A DNA stretch of 64,000 nucleotides, from contig JAEVHH010000001.1 in assembly GCA_017607445.1 (NCBI GenBank), positions 6,696,001 through 6,760,000 on the forward strand, in the 5' to 3' direction. The stretch is from Histoplasma ohiense. Its lineage: Eukaryota > Ascomycota > Eurotiomycetes > Onygenales > Ajellomycetaceae. Below are positions 12,176 to 24,400 of this stretch, piece after piece. Position 1 is the first letter of the stretch, and each line of letters starts with the position of its first letter. A model generated the notes under the pieces. That model had not been told where the DNA came from and ran no database searches. It worked only from the letters and a program-made list of their open reading frames with translations. Both the position numbers and the translations under genes were made by a program.

Positions 12176-15100
12176 ATGAGTGACTGGTGGACTGATTTCG
12201 CCGACAACCTTGCTACAGACCTTGCTCCCCTTGTTGCTCTCTTTGGAGAAGCCCCTACCAAGCAATACCTCAGCGAGTGTTTATATCCAACGGACATTGT
12301 CATATTCGCGACGGCGCCGCTTGGTATCATTACCACGATTGTATCCGCAATCCGTGTCTACGGCACCCCGTCCCTCAGAGCTTTTATTGGACGTGCACAG
12401 GAAGGGGTTGGCACGGCCGAAGCCGAACTATGCTCATCTACCAGCCGTGATGTCTGCGAATTGTACAACAATGGAGGCTTCACTCGTGTTTTTGGCCGCC
12501 CCAAGCTCCTAGAAATAGTCCACGACGAAGAAGCTACGGAGAGTGACTTTTATCACAAAAGCCCAGAGGCACCGCCAAGCGCCGGAATCTATTCATTCGA
12601 AGAGTATCTCAAGACGTCCCGAAATGAGTGGCGAGAGCTGAAAAAGTCTTTCGAGGACGAGGAACGTCTTTCTTCTCTATTTAACAGCGGAGACGCTGGG
12701 TCGTCGGATTCTAGTACATCTCCTTCGAAATTCGCTCCAAATCCGAATCTATCTCTAAATGTTGGATTAAAGCAACGAAAACGACATTGGTACATTGTAG
12801 CATCTATATTTGGAATTATTCTACAGTCCGGTGTTCTTGTATGGGCCGCCATTGCGAGATACTACTACAAATTCTTGAGGGACGACTTGCAAGACGTCTA
12901 CGCGGTCCCAATGACCTTCCTCGGAACTATCCTGCTATGTACTGGAATAGCGCTTTGCGCCTGCTTAGTTGAAAAAGTCACTAAGGAGCGGGTGTTTGAA
13001 AGGGAGTTTCCTAGTGCATCTCGAATATACTGGGTTCAGCCTGGTACTCAATTTGTAGGCGATCAGGCCTTCGACTCGTTCGCATATACTCATCGAAAAG
13101 GTAAACTTTCCAAGTACATAACGTCTTGGAAAGAGAAGAGAAAAGAGACCCAGACGGCCCTGGTATGGGCTGCTATTAGCACCACGTCAGCTGGCTTTGT
13201 ATTACAGTTTTTAGGCCTGAGAGCATGCCATTCATCTGTAGCAGTGGCTCAGTTGGGTGCTACTCTGGTAATGACTGCTGTACGATCGTCTCTCAGGACA
13301 AAGCGCTTAAAAGAGAGTGAAGTTTTCTTGGCAGATCGTCCAGAATTTTATGAGGGACATGAACTGGACTGGCTCTCCCTAAACATTGGAAATCTAAGCC
13401 GCTATGGCCGGTTTGGATGGGCAATTTCTATGGCAAGATATCACCGCCAAGGGAAGCTCTCCAAAGAAAGCCGCAAGCTCTTTGACGAGAACTGGGTACC
13501 GCAAACCTCATCCTCTGTTTACCAACTGGAGAAAACGCCAATGATCGGCAAAAATACTACGTTTGAGATCATGTCAATGAAAGACGGGAATCAGCACTTA
13601 CTCTCTGGTTTTCGACTGGCTCACTGTGACAATCACAAATCTCATGCAAACAAATTACCCCAAAACTGGCCTTGTGCTAAGCGCGCGGATATTCCACTTG
13701 ACCCTCCGATGTGGCCAGATGTTCGGCGCGTTATGGACAATGACACCCAGCTTTCCCCAGAGAATTTTCGGGCCGATGTTCAGTCTGCTCCCGAAAAATG
13801 GAGGGCCAGTTTTCACATGAACTCAGCAGAGGATAGGCTACCTCATGATATTCCGAGAGCACTCCTGCATAGAGCACGTCTTGCGCGTCTAACCAGCTGT
13901 TGGGAAGATAGGCTAGTTGCTGTTCGAAGTATCGCACGATCCTTAGCAAGGGCTATCGAAGACACCGCCAAAATTCTCTTTACTACCGATGTCGTCTTTG
14001 AGAATGGATGGAATGAAGCTTTTACTCTCCTCTGGGCCATACAATGTTCACCTGACAACGCAAGACCGGATATAGATTTCAAAATCGAAAGCTCACCATG
14101 GAGTAGTGTTATTGGGACAAGAGAGAATGATAGAAACATCTACCTCTCACTCAGACGGAAGATTGATTTAGATGGCAACTCTGAGGGCAAATGGCGAGCT
14201 GACGAATATGAACTAGAAGCAGTCCTTGGTATATGGCTTTGGTCTCTCAAAGAGGCTGGCATAAATGGACCCCTGCAAGCCCCGCTCAGACGCATTATTT
14301 CTGCCAAATCAAATCCGCGAAACAATGCCAACGTAATCTTGGATTTTGAACTCTGGCGTGCAGGTGGAGGCTTTAACATCATTGAGACAAGACAGCCAGC
14401 TCTCAATTCCAATGATCTCCGCCTATTCGGCTGGCAGAACGTTTCTGCCGATGTACTAGAAGTTGGCGATTTCACAATGTTGGAGGTCCCCGCGCTGACC
14501 AAATCCCTTCCAATCATGTGTGCTCAGGAGATTTATTCACTTTTCTTTGCGTCAATGGCGAGGATTATCAGGAGCATTGGTGGAAAAACGACTGTTCGCG
14601 ACGCTAAGCGCTTCGGTCTTACCAATACCAACATCTGTCGGATTCATGATGCTTTCGTTAATAGTGGCCTAGGCCCAGTGGAAGACGCCTTTACATGCAT
14701 AATTCCCGCACTCAGACTCGAGGGAAAACTTCCACTCGGGATAGAGATCCTCTCAGCTGCTAGAAAAGCCGCGGAATCCCATGTTCGTGATGGTAAATGG
14801 GTCGAAGCAGAGCAACTTCTACTATGGGCACTTCCTCATACTTTGCAACCAGAGACAAGTTCGAGCTCGGAGGAACATGAAATTAGGCGAATTGAATCGC
14901 TTAACCACCGACGGTTGCTGGCCTTGGCATTATGTGAATGCTATCGCCAGGCTGCTTTTCGCGATGCAAAACTATATTTTGCAGCGAACGGCATTCTCAA
15001 AATCCTCAATGACCCTATATTTGAGACTCAAAGACATGTCCCACTTGCTACGGAAGGGGATTGTCGACTCACTCTTGTTGGCGCTGTGAGGTGCTATGGC

Positions 15101-16225
15101 CACGTTGTGCTTCGTTACTTACAGGACTTAGATGATGAGGGGACAGTGAAAGAATTAGAAGCGGAATTGCGTAATAGTGAGGGTTTCGATTCCAACCAAT
15201 CCGACTCGGTTAGAACCGATTTGCGGGGTTCACTCGAGATATCCTTATCTCGCATTATTGACTCTGGTGACCTAAGCTCCACATTATACTATCTAGAACT
15301 GAGCCCTATGACGACAGATGCGAAAGAACACAGATCAGCACTTATCTCCGCCGTGAGGCAGGGCTGGTATGTTATTGTTAAGAACCTCGTTGAGCGTGGG
15401 GCCGCCTTTGAAAGAAGGGACAGACTCAACCGCACCGCGATATCATATTCTGCTAAAAACGGAGATTTCATCACTTTCGACTATCTTCTAGAGAAAGGGG
15501 CTATTCCAATTTTCAAGGATAATAAAGGTCGCACTCCTCTTTCTTATGCTGCAGGATGTGGAAACCTGGCTATTGCTGGAAAGCTGCTAGCAGATGCACG
15601 GGTCGATCCGGATGTTGGAGATGAGAATGGATTGACGCCATTACAATGGGCATCAATTAATGGCCACCAAAAGATGGCTGAGCTGTTGCTGGAAAAGGAA
15701 GGAGTCAACGTAAATTCAATGGACAACAAAGGACGGACGGCGCTCTCTTACGCAGCAGAACTTGGGCACGACGAAGTTGTTAAGCTGCTTCTGGCAACGA
15801 ATGAGATAGATGTGCACCTGAAGGATGAATGCGGAAGAACAGCACTGTCCTGGGCATCACTAAGTGGACGGCGGAAGGCGGTTGAATTACTCCTCGAAAT
15901 GGAAGGGTGGGACATGGACGCTGAAGACAAGGGTGGAGACACTCCCCTGTCCCACGCTGTTCGTCACGGAAGGGAGATGGTGGTGGAACTATTCCTTGAC
16001 AATGTTTATGTGAACAGGACCTGGACAGCCGCGAATGGCAGGAACCTACTGTCTTTTGCAGCAGGCAATGGACATGAGGCAATTGTTAAACTGCTCTTGG
16101 CTACGACATTGGATGTCAATGTAAAGGACAATGATGGGCTGACACCGCTAAACTGGGCGTTAAAGGAAGGCCATGGACGGGTGGCTGAACTTCTGCGTAC
16201 AGAAGAGGGTAAGGATCCAGCGTAG
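12176..16225 (+). CDS. Large membrane-associated ankyrin-repeat protein
   Basis: A single uninterrupted frame of 1349 aa from ATG (context gaaccATGa). The first ~120 residues (DFADNLATDLAPLVALFGE, later LGIITTIVSAIRVYG and LRAFIGRAQEG) match a domain I associate with the N-termini of many uncharacterised filamentous-fungal ankyrin proteins. Hydrophobic helices occur at about 45-62, 205-229, 241-263 and 328-368, so membrane anchoring is likely. A long middle region has no domain I can name. Residues ~1050-1345 form about nine ankyrin repeats, with clear cores such as GRTALSYAAELGHDEVVKLL and GLTPLQWASINGHQKMAELL. Ankyrin arrays bind proteins; the partner is unknown. Some relatives resemble immune-type sensors in domain order, but no NACHT, NB-ARC or HET domain is visible here. 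No intron in 4 kb is unusual beside its neighbours. Confidence 0.85.
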   Translation: MSDWWTDFADNLATDLAPLVALFGEAPTKQYLSECLYPTDIVIFATAPLGIITTIVSAIRVYGTPSLRAFIGRAQEGVGTAEAELCSSTSRDVCELYNNGGFTRVFGRPKLLEIVHDEEATESDFYHKSPEAPPSAGIYSFEEYLKTSRNEWRELKKSFEDEERLSSLFNSGDAGSSDSSTSPSKFAPNPNLSLNVGLKQRKRHWYIVASIFGIILQSGVLVWAAIARYYYKFLRDDLQDVYAVPMTFLGTILLCTGIALCACLVEKVTKERVFEREFPSASRIYWVQPGTQFVGDQAFDSFAYTHRKGKLSKYITSWKEKRKETQTALVWAAISTTSAGFVLQFLGLRACHSSVAVAQLGATLVMTAVRSSLRTKRLKESEVFLADRPEFYEGHELDWLSLNIGNLSRYGRFGWAISMARYHRQGKLSKESRKLFDENWVPQTSSSVYQLEKTPMIGKNTTFEIMSMKDGNQHLLSGFRLAHCDNHKSHANKLPQNWPCAKRADIPLDPPMWPDVRRVMDNDTQLSPENFRADVQSAPEKWRASFHMNSAEDRLPHDIPRALLHRARLARLTSCWEDRLVAVRSIARSLARAIEDTAKILFTTDVVFENGWNEAFTLLWAIQCSPDNARPDIDFKIESSPWSSVIGTRENDRNIYLSLRRKIDLDGNSEGKWRADEYELEAVLGIWLWSLKEAGINGPLQAPLRRIISAKSNPRNNANVILDFELWRAGGGFNIIETRQPALNSNDLRLFGWQNVSADVLEVGDFTMLEVPALTKSLPIMCAQEIYSLFFASMARIIRSIGGKTTVRDAKRFGLTNTNICRIHDAFVNSGLGPVEDAFTCIIPALRLEGKLPLGIEILSAARKAAESHVRDGKWVEAEQLLLWALPHTLQPETSSSSEEHEIRRIESLNHRRLLALALCECYRQAAFRDAKLYFAANGILKILNDPIFETQRHVPLATEGDCRLTLVGAVRCYGHVVLRYLQDLDDEGTVKELEAELRNSEGFDSNQSDSVRTDLRGSLEISLSRIIDSGDLSSTLYYLELSPMTTDAKEHRSALISAVRQGWYVIVKNLVERGAAFERRDRLNRTAISYSAKNGDFITFDYLLEKGAIPIFKDNKGRTPLSYAAGCGNLAIAGKLLADARVDPDVGDENGLTPLQWASINGHQKMAELLLEKEGVNVNSMDNKGRTALSYAAELGHDEVVKLLLATNEIDVHLKDECGRTALSWASLSGRRKAVELLLEMEGWDMDAEDKGGDTPLSHAVRHGREMVVELFLDNVYVNRTWTAANGRNLLSFAAGNGHEAIVKLLLATTLDVNVKDNDGLTPLNWALKEGHGRVAELLRTEEGKDPA

Positions 16226-17018
16226 TGTTTTAACCTGAGAACTCTTGTTTGCCAGGGTACGTTATAATGTGCTACGGTTAATTATGTGTCACGATTTTTC
16301 TCGGGGACTTATGGTATTGTGAATGGGTGATGAGTTTTTGCTGGTTGCAACAGTCTCTAGGGTTATTGTAAACATAATAATTAATGCATATCTCCTCCTA
16401 AGTAATTATCTAGACGGGTGGTTGGCTTTGATGGACGCCTCTTGCTTCACTGTGTGTTCTGGCGGCCACCCTATTAGAGTCTCTCTAGAATGGAGATACC
16501 CCTTCTGCCTCTTCTGCGCGTGCGGGCGCTTCTGAAAATCTGTTGAAGCATGGTGAGCTAATAGGCTTAGATGAACCAAGTTTTGATAGGGTTTGTAGCA
16601 ATACAATGTACAAGACAAGACGTGGGTAGACATATCATGACCATCTCGAGGAGGAAAGGAATCGGGAAAACAAATGTTAGTCAGTGACAACAATGTGAGT
16701 CCTAAATTATCACATCAAATCGTTGGAAGGGCCTCAGGCAAACCGCAAACCCTCAATCCAACAGCCAAGAATAAAAAGACTTCATAGATGAGGGCATAAA
16801 GATAACAGGATCCGATTTTGAAAGAGAAAAATCTGCTCAGGGAGGAATAATAAACCTTTTCATGATTAACAATACAGTCATTAGAACATGCGTTCCTCTT
16901 AAACATTTTTTCCCTCTGATTCGATAAAAAGCAAATAATTTTGTTCCATCTGGGATATATATACTGTGAGTAAATGAATTAAAAAATTTTTTGGCGAAAA
17001 TTTTACAAATTTTGTCTA
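16226..17018. other. Spacer between two converging genes
   Basis: Lies between the stops of the ankyrin gene and the TPP1-like gene, so it should contain both 3' untranslated regions. AT-rich; no gene or RNA recognised. Confidence 0.7.
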
Positions 17019-20000
17019 TCAAAGACTCCACCCGATCGAGCCCATACCCTGTGGATCCCCCATCGGCGGGGGACGAACAACGCCGTCTTCATCCACACGA
17101 ATTGGATCCGCTTTGGATCCATCCTGCCGAAACCCGTAGTCTGCCTGGAGCTTTGCCACATTGCGGGCATAGATCTTAAATGGGGTATTTGGAGACTTAT
17201 GCCACTGCTTCGGATCATCTGGATCGTTCACGTCACTCGGTTGGTTCGCTTTATTGTATAAATCCCACAAAGGGTCTTGAGGAGACTCAGGTGGTGGGTG
17301 GAAAAAGCGGCGGTATTGGTTTCGAGACTGTTGTGGAGGTGAGATTTGTCTCGCTTGGCTTCTAAGAGAGACTTGGCTGTGTTCATTCGGTAGATCAGCC
17401 CTGTCTACTTTTTCAGGGCCATTCTTGGCATCATGGTTCTCTTGATTACTTTCATGTATGCTGGAGTTCGAAGAGGAATTATCATGCATTACGCTATCAT
17501 CGTCGGAGTCACTGTCGAGGTTCGTGCAGCGGGCCCGCCTTGTGGCCGTTGGAGCAAGAGGAGAGCAATAATGTCCTTCCACTGATTCAGCAATTCCATC
17601 TGACATGAGGTTGATTTTGGTTTCAACATTAATAATATCTTCATAGGCAGTGGCATTCTCTTTCTCAGAATCAGAAAGAGAAAAAAAAGGGTTTGGATCC
17701 CCAAGTTCGACACTAGCAGTTTCCTGAACATCCAGCTCATCACTTGATTTAGAAAGAGATTTATCCGGGTCAATCTCGAAACTGACCAGTAACTCTCCAT
17801 GATTGGACTCGGGGATGCTCAGTTCTTGACCATTATCCGCTTCTTCGTCTGATGACGATACATGTACCACTATATTGTTTTGAGTTTGGGGTTCTTGTTT
17901 GTTAACTAGGACACTAGCCCAAGAAGACCTTCTGCTGTGATTCTCCACAAAGGAAGTCACTTTGGGTTCATTCTCATTTACCCTGTCAGCCAAGACAAAG
18001 TCCAGGTCGCGGGCTGTGAGATTTCGCTTTCGGCAGGATGGCTTTTTGACTTCCTTTTGAAAATAATCCACGTAGGGAGCAATGTGAGAAGATTCCCCAT
18101 CGTCACAATACTGTAGGACATATGAAGGATATCGCACAACGAAATCGTCCCACAGAAATGATCGCTTCATAAAATTTTGTTCCCGCTGGTGCTGTAGTTC
18201 ATCGCATGCCTTCCTGAAATCGTCAATGCTACCAGCATAGTCTGGATAGGCTTCCTTGAACCGATTATATATGCCTTCTGTTTTTGATGGCAATATGCCA
18301 TTGCCGAAACAAGATCGATGTTCAAAACTAATTTGCCGACATTCCGTGGGCTTTATCGTGCGGGAGAATTTGTTGTGGCGGAATGCTTGCGACCTAAAAA
18401 TCTTTGGCTGTTTAGACGAATTGTTATTCTTGGGAGATATCTCATTCCGTTTCCGCTTTCCGATAATCAGCGGGGTGGAGTTCATTTCAGTCTGAGATGC
18501 ATGTATATTAACGGGGGGACTAGATGGTTTAGTAGCGTCTTCCGCGGTCCCTGGAGCTTGGATTGTAGCAGATACTTCCAGGTACTCATCACGGGTGCTT
18601 TGCATATATCCATCCAAATCGGACACTAGTTGTCTTTCTGCCATAGATTCATCATCATCATCCATCGAACCGCAATCCAGCAGGTTAAATCTCCCCGTGG
18701 ATGCAGGACTAGAGGATTTTACGGAATTGCGAGTAGCTTTTCCGCGAGTAGGCATAGAGGACTCTGGGTGAACATTTAAACAACGGGAATCGTAGGTTGA
18801 AGGAATGAGAGGGTCCGATGATGCCTTGTTATAGCTTTGGCCAGAATCTTCATCAGTGTTCCTCGGGCTGTGAATGGTTGTTGCCATTTTCCGTTTAACT
18901 GCTTGGACATAAGGGGTCTGTTCGACTAAGGCTCCAGACCTTGGGATCTCCTCATCCCCAGAGTCTTCATTAGTTTGGCTCACATTTCCCAAACCGTTCG
19001 GAACTGCCATTTCCATCTCAGAATAATCGTCGTCATCTTCAATGTGTGGAGTGGTATCAAAAGCGGATGCTTTTTGTGACTTGACAGGGATGTAGGGTCC
19101 ATCTTTCAACTCGTCCACATTGTCACGAGTTAGAATGTCATTATTACGAACCGACACATTGCGTGCGGGATAAAGGAGTGATGGACGTATGTCGCTCATA
19201 GCGAGTGGGCTGCTGTCTTGCGGAACAAGATGAGAAGAGGATGTTGATTGGGGAGTGGCAGCCCATTCCGAGTCCAGTACTTCGCCTTGTGACGAAGATT
19301 TCAGCAATTCAGAGTCAAGGTCGTCCTCCTCGTTTGTGGACTGAGAAGCCGAGCATCCGTTAATATTTTCTCTTGATGGCCTGCGACAGTGCATATCGTT
19401 CCATTCCTGCAAAAGACGTATTGGGACGTGGGCTTGTGGCGCCTGCTTCCCCGGTTCTGGAGGAACCCAAGACTCCTTCATCTGGATTAGATCTTCTTGG
19501 TCCCTGTGAATTGTAACATCCCGGTGGCGGATTCGCGTCATGTTCTTCCAGGGGTCATCTCGGGCTGTTTGCACGTTTGCCTTCGGGCTGTTGTTAGTCG
19601 TCATCTCTTTCCGAACCGTTGGTTTGGGCACTTTTGGGGATGTGTTGGGATCTGCGTTATCGGTTGACTTGTCGCGACCTTTTTGACTTGCCACATTATT
19701 TTTATTACGGCTCTTGTTAACTCTTGGGGATCTAGTATCAGAGATGTGCGAGAGGGGTGTACTTGCAACCGGGTTCCTACATGGAGATAACGATTCGGCG
19801 TCACAAGAACCATTGGAGTTTATTTCCTCACGAATAGGGGACGTTTTCTCAATAGATGGGACTAATTGAGTTGCAAAACCAATCTGGTCTATATCCGCAT
19901 CAAATTCACGAGAGAGTGGCCTGTTGCTTTCCCCCGGTTGACACGGCTTCTCTTTTGGAATGGTTGAGATTGGTTCTGCTAGTCTTGATTTCGAAGTAAG

Positions 20001-20811
20001 AGCAGAAAGTATCAACGTCGCATTCTTCTTCTTAGGCAGGACAGCGTCCTTTCTGGCAGATACTTGGGGGTTCTCTAATCGCCGACGATATGGAGCTTGC
20101 GATATAAATTGCTCTTGGGAAAGCGGTGCAGTGGAGTCATAGGCCTGAGATCTCAGAGATGACGAATCTGAGTCTGAATCCGAATCTGAATTTGTGGCCA
20201 CATTCGCTACCCGCCCTTCTCCATTGGGGGAAGCACGACCATTTCTTTGGGTAATACACTTTCTCGAACACTTCCTAGCCAAGCTTGATAACCTGGAATG
20301 TCCACTGACATCGACTGGGCTGCCAAATATACTGCTTCCCTCACATCCCTCAACGCGGAAGTCCAGGATAAAGAGACTGATCTCAGGCGAATGAGCTCTC
20401 GCATAGCTAATAACAATATCGAATTCGTTGATCTTGATTATTGCGCCCCGGGTATTGTTGGTAAGTCGCTTCCTGGCATTTTTCAAGAAGATCTCCGTAG
20501 ACTCTCTGGAAAAAACGCTCGAGATGGTGGTTACAGAATCAGATAGAGTACCCCGGATGGGTTCTGGATCGGGAAACCACTATCATGAGATACGTCAGCG
20601 CCAATCCCACGCCACCTCTGTATAAAATTCGAATGCATACCTGAGCCACCTGCACGAGTTTCTGATCTCCCACACGGACTCGAAGGGTGTTATCATCCTC
20701 TACCAGCTTCAGTGAGTTCCGTAAGGCCGCTTTGTCTGGGAAGGGCTCCCCCAAGTAAGAGCATAGCGCGGCTTCGACAAGAGGCGCAATCCACTCTCTC
20801 ATTATCTCCAT
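17019..20811 (-). CDS. Probable shelterin TPP1/Tpz1-type protein with Est3/TPP1 OB fold
   Basis: Two exons, 20811-20641 and 20579-17019, encode 1243 aa. The 61-nt intron (GTATGC..GATAG) joins frames cleanly. The ATG at 20811 gives MEIMREWIAPLVEAAL; the frame is open upstream but starts only with GTG. Residues ~1-150 match the TPP1/Est3 OB fold pattern: an opening WI..LVE helix, a strand LRVRVGDQKLVQVAQ, then GTLSDSVTTISSVFSRES and LTNNTRGAIIKINEF. A long S/T-rich disordered linker follows. Residues ~825-925 hold a second compact block (FKEAYPDYAGSIDDFRKACD, then SFLWDDFVVRYPSYV), and the C-terminus has a third (NTPFKIYARNVAKLQADYG). Family knowledge: TPP1/Tpz1 bridges telomere proteins and recruits telomerase. 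Assignment rests on pattern recognition only. It shares a 641-bp divergent promoter with FAB1. Confidence 0.7.
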
Positions 20812-21452
20812 GATGGAGCTGGAAATCGTCGTAGGACATAACTTGTCCTTGATCCCTGCCACTTCATAGCTCGTAAACGCGCTAAGAAAAGCTCAACATG
20901 GCCAGTATACTCAAAATGGACAGATGTAACTTGAAATATTCCACTTTGGTAGTTCCCTAGACCCGTGAATCACGGATGTTTGAAAATTCCCAACTGGGGT
21001 AAATGACCCGTGATTTGCTCCCTACGCCCCTCACCGCTTTGGCAGAATAACCTCGGCCAACCTGTAATTGCTGACTTAGCCACAACGGCGCTCTCCCATT
21101 GGACCTTCAACATGTTCGTGACGTCTCTTGATGATCCACGTCAAGTTGGCAGCAGCCAGGCGACAGCGATGGCCACGACCATCGATTCTCCCACCTCGAT
21201 TTCGCTGCCTCTGCGTGTCTTGCACACGGTTGCCATCTCTGTGCCATTCTCACCGGAGTCGCGTTTTCCCTTCTGAGGTAAACCATAAGAAGATGGAATA
21301 ACTTTCTCACGAAGCCTTGGGCCATTAAAGTCACCTGCCATGTACGAGGAGAGCCTTGCTTTGATCAGATCAAGAAGGTTTTTGTCTTTTTTTATTGATT
21401 TATTGATTATTTTATATTGTAAGTTACTAATGTTGGCGTGTTGAATACAGAC
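20812..21452. promoter_or_regulatory. Divergent promoter region of the TPP1-like gene and FAB1
   Basis: A 641-bp interval between the two start codons on opposite strands. It must hold both promoters and 5' leaders. An AG (ATACAG) lies immediately before the FAB1 ATG and a GTAAGT lies 32 bases upstream; that pair is too close for an intron, so any leader intron would need another donor. No named binding site was identified. Confidence 0.6.
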
Positions 21453-24400
21453 ATGGCCTCTCAAAAGTCACAGGGGAACTCTAGCCCCTCCGCGTCCTCA
21501 ATATTTCTACCACTTGGCCGACCTTCAAGACGGGGTTCTTTTGGGTCTATGAGCTCGCAAGCAGAGCGGGAACATCGAAATGAAGCGTTGAACCAGATAC
21601 ACAATGCCGCTTGTCAATCAGATGAGCTCACAGTTTTCTATGAGCTTACTGGTCTTCCTGCTACCTCTCCAGCAACGGACAACAAGGGTTTGGTTGGAGA
21701 TTTGCAAGGCGGCCTTAGCGGTCTATACAATCGATTTCGTGCTTCCGTAGGCGGAGTCAAAGATATGGTCGGGGGTTCTTCAAGACAGCCTGATATAACA
21801 CCAGCAGAAACACCTGTGTTTAGGAGCCCTAACACATCTTCATTTCCTTCAAATCTATCAGGGCAGCCAGGATCGACAGATTCGCAACCATCGCTTGCGA
21901 ACTCGGCCCATGCATCCAAATCGCAATCTCCAATTCTGGGCGCCTTCCCTCCAATACAAGAAGGAACGACAAATCAGTATACAGGGAAGCCGTCACGATT
22001 GTCCTCTAAGGCTGGCAGTGTGTCGTCAAAAGCATCGGGACAGATTGGCGGACCGTTGAAATCTCCAATTGCCCCTCTAACCAAGACCACGTCAGGGATG
22101 GCCGACCCGACGGTGACTGAAATAAACGTGAACGCCATGAAGGATATTCCGTTTCACAGTAGAAGGGGCTCAGGAAGCATCGCATCTAGTATTATGCAGA
22201 ATGTCGATTCTGTCAGCTCAGAGAGACGGGATAGTTCGCTTCATACTACGACGAGCCAGTCACAGTCACAACAGGAGTCAGCACCGAGTAGGCAGTCGTA
22301 TTCGCCAGTTTTAATAGCAAGACATAACAACAGTGAATCTTTTCGAGAGACTCGCTTGCCGGAAAGTGTTCCCATGGAACGCGCAGCGTCTCCAAAATTG
22401 CAGTCTGCCATCGAAGATCGGCATGCGTTAGCTGAACTGGATACATCTTTCTCAAGATCTGCTTGGAAAACATCGATTGATGGAACGAACGATATACATC
22501 CTTCTCGTAGAGACAGCCAACCTGGAAACTCTAACAAATCCATCTCGAATGATTATTCACCAGCTCCAACTTCCATCACTAACAGCGTTTCAAAACTCTC
22601 AACAACGGATAGTTCCATCCACGAAGGCAAAACACCTACAACACTAGCAACATCGCTAACCATGACAGACAAGGAGCAATCATCATCCACGCACTCATCG
22701 AAGGCTTCATTCAAGGAGCGCCCAAAAGTCACCCCCAAAATCAGCCAATCACGCCTGCCTGGTTTTGGACCCTCGAGGATACCATCCTCAGAGTCAAATG
22801 GACAGCATCAATTCACATTAACTCCTCCCCATGTTTCGTTCCACGTTGACAATTCTGGTCTTGCTACCCAGGAACCAAAATATCACCCTGCCCGATCTCG
22901 ACAGGAGGTGCCCCCTTTCCGAAGTAGGCTGCTTGGCAAGGAGTTTTGGATGCGTGACGAAAATGCAAAGGATTGTTTTCACTGCGGCGAGCCGTTTTCC
23001 ACGTTCCGAAGGAAACATCACTGTCGCACGTGCGGCCAAATTTTCGATGCAAAATGCACCTCTTTAATACCGGGCGCTGATTTCGGACATTCCGGTTCAA
23101 TACGAGTTTGCAGGCCTTGTGAGAGCAAAATTATCGCTTATCAAGATGATTCTTCAGATTTATCTGGAGATGACATGAGCCCTATTGTTATAAATACACG
23201 AAGTCCTGACACCATGTCCAACGGGAATATATCTCGCTTGAGCGTGGCCGATGATGACGCTTCATCTGTTGTGTCCCAATCGGTTGATCATGTGCTGAAG
23301 ACCCCCACCATGGCCATTCCTGCAACTCGACGTGCTGGTGATGGGAATAATCGGCGCTCTGCCATCCTCGAATTCGATTCCGATCGCCAGCTTGCGAGGC
23401 CCTCTTCGTCAAGATCTCTAAAATCGTCGATAAACGGGAGGCAACATTCCATTGGCCATAAACGCCATCATTCTCGGCATCAATATATTCGCAGTTTTAA
23501 AGCCTACCACGAGGATAGAGCTCCATTTCAACGCCGTGCTGCAGAGGATATGAGCGGGAAGTCCCTGCTGCCGGCCTTTCACAGGGATAACATCATTGAT
23601 CCAGATCTAGCCCAGTACCTGTCAGATGATGCCTCAAGCGGAGATGAGCAATCAAACTTATTCGCGGTTGTTTCAGATGGTTCTCTCTCTAAAAGTGTTG
23701 GCGACAGTGAGAAAGCATCTTTCGGTGGCCTTCTTGCAGCTGTCAGAAAAAGTCGTTCTCGTTTTGGCGACAGACCCGGAATCCCAGGGTTGTACCTCTC
23801 CCGTGATGGTGATGACACGAGCATAAGCAGCTCGAAGGCAGTGAATCTACCTCGTTCTGGGCGCCGACGTAATCTGAGTGTTGCAAGCAGCATCCACCAG
23901 CGCGTATCACCGCGCCCTTCAAAAGATAGTCAGCACATTTACTTCCACCAAAGTCAACCTGCACCAGCCCTATCTATACAAGGTCCGTCAGCCTCCGCTG
24001 GATTCAAAATGACTAGAAGCTCTTCGATGAGAGGGGCCGGCGCGCCGGTAGTTGAACTCAATCGAGCTAGTTTGGATCACGTTCGCAAACTCCTCCGACA
24101 ACTTCTGAAAGATGCACATATTCCCCACTCTCACTCTTGGGAAACTGCTCTATTACCAATTCTCCTTAAAGCCACGGACGATGTAGAACCTAATGTCCAA
24201 CAAGGTGACGCGATGGATATACGCCACTATGTGAAACTGAAAAAGATACCAGGGGGCCGCCCCGGGGATACATCATATGTATCTGGCTTGGTCTTTACGA
24301 AAAATTTAGCCTTGAAAAGTATGCCGCGAACTATTCCCCAACCGAACATTCTTATCATTACATTTCCACTTGAATACGCACGCCACCAGCAGCATTTCAT

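Noticed and set aside
11827..12336. A 169-codon minus-strand frame overlapping the ankyrin gene start
   Set aside because: No recognisable protein features, and it overlaps the well-supported ankyrin coding start.
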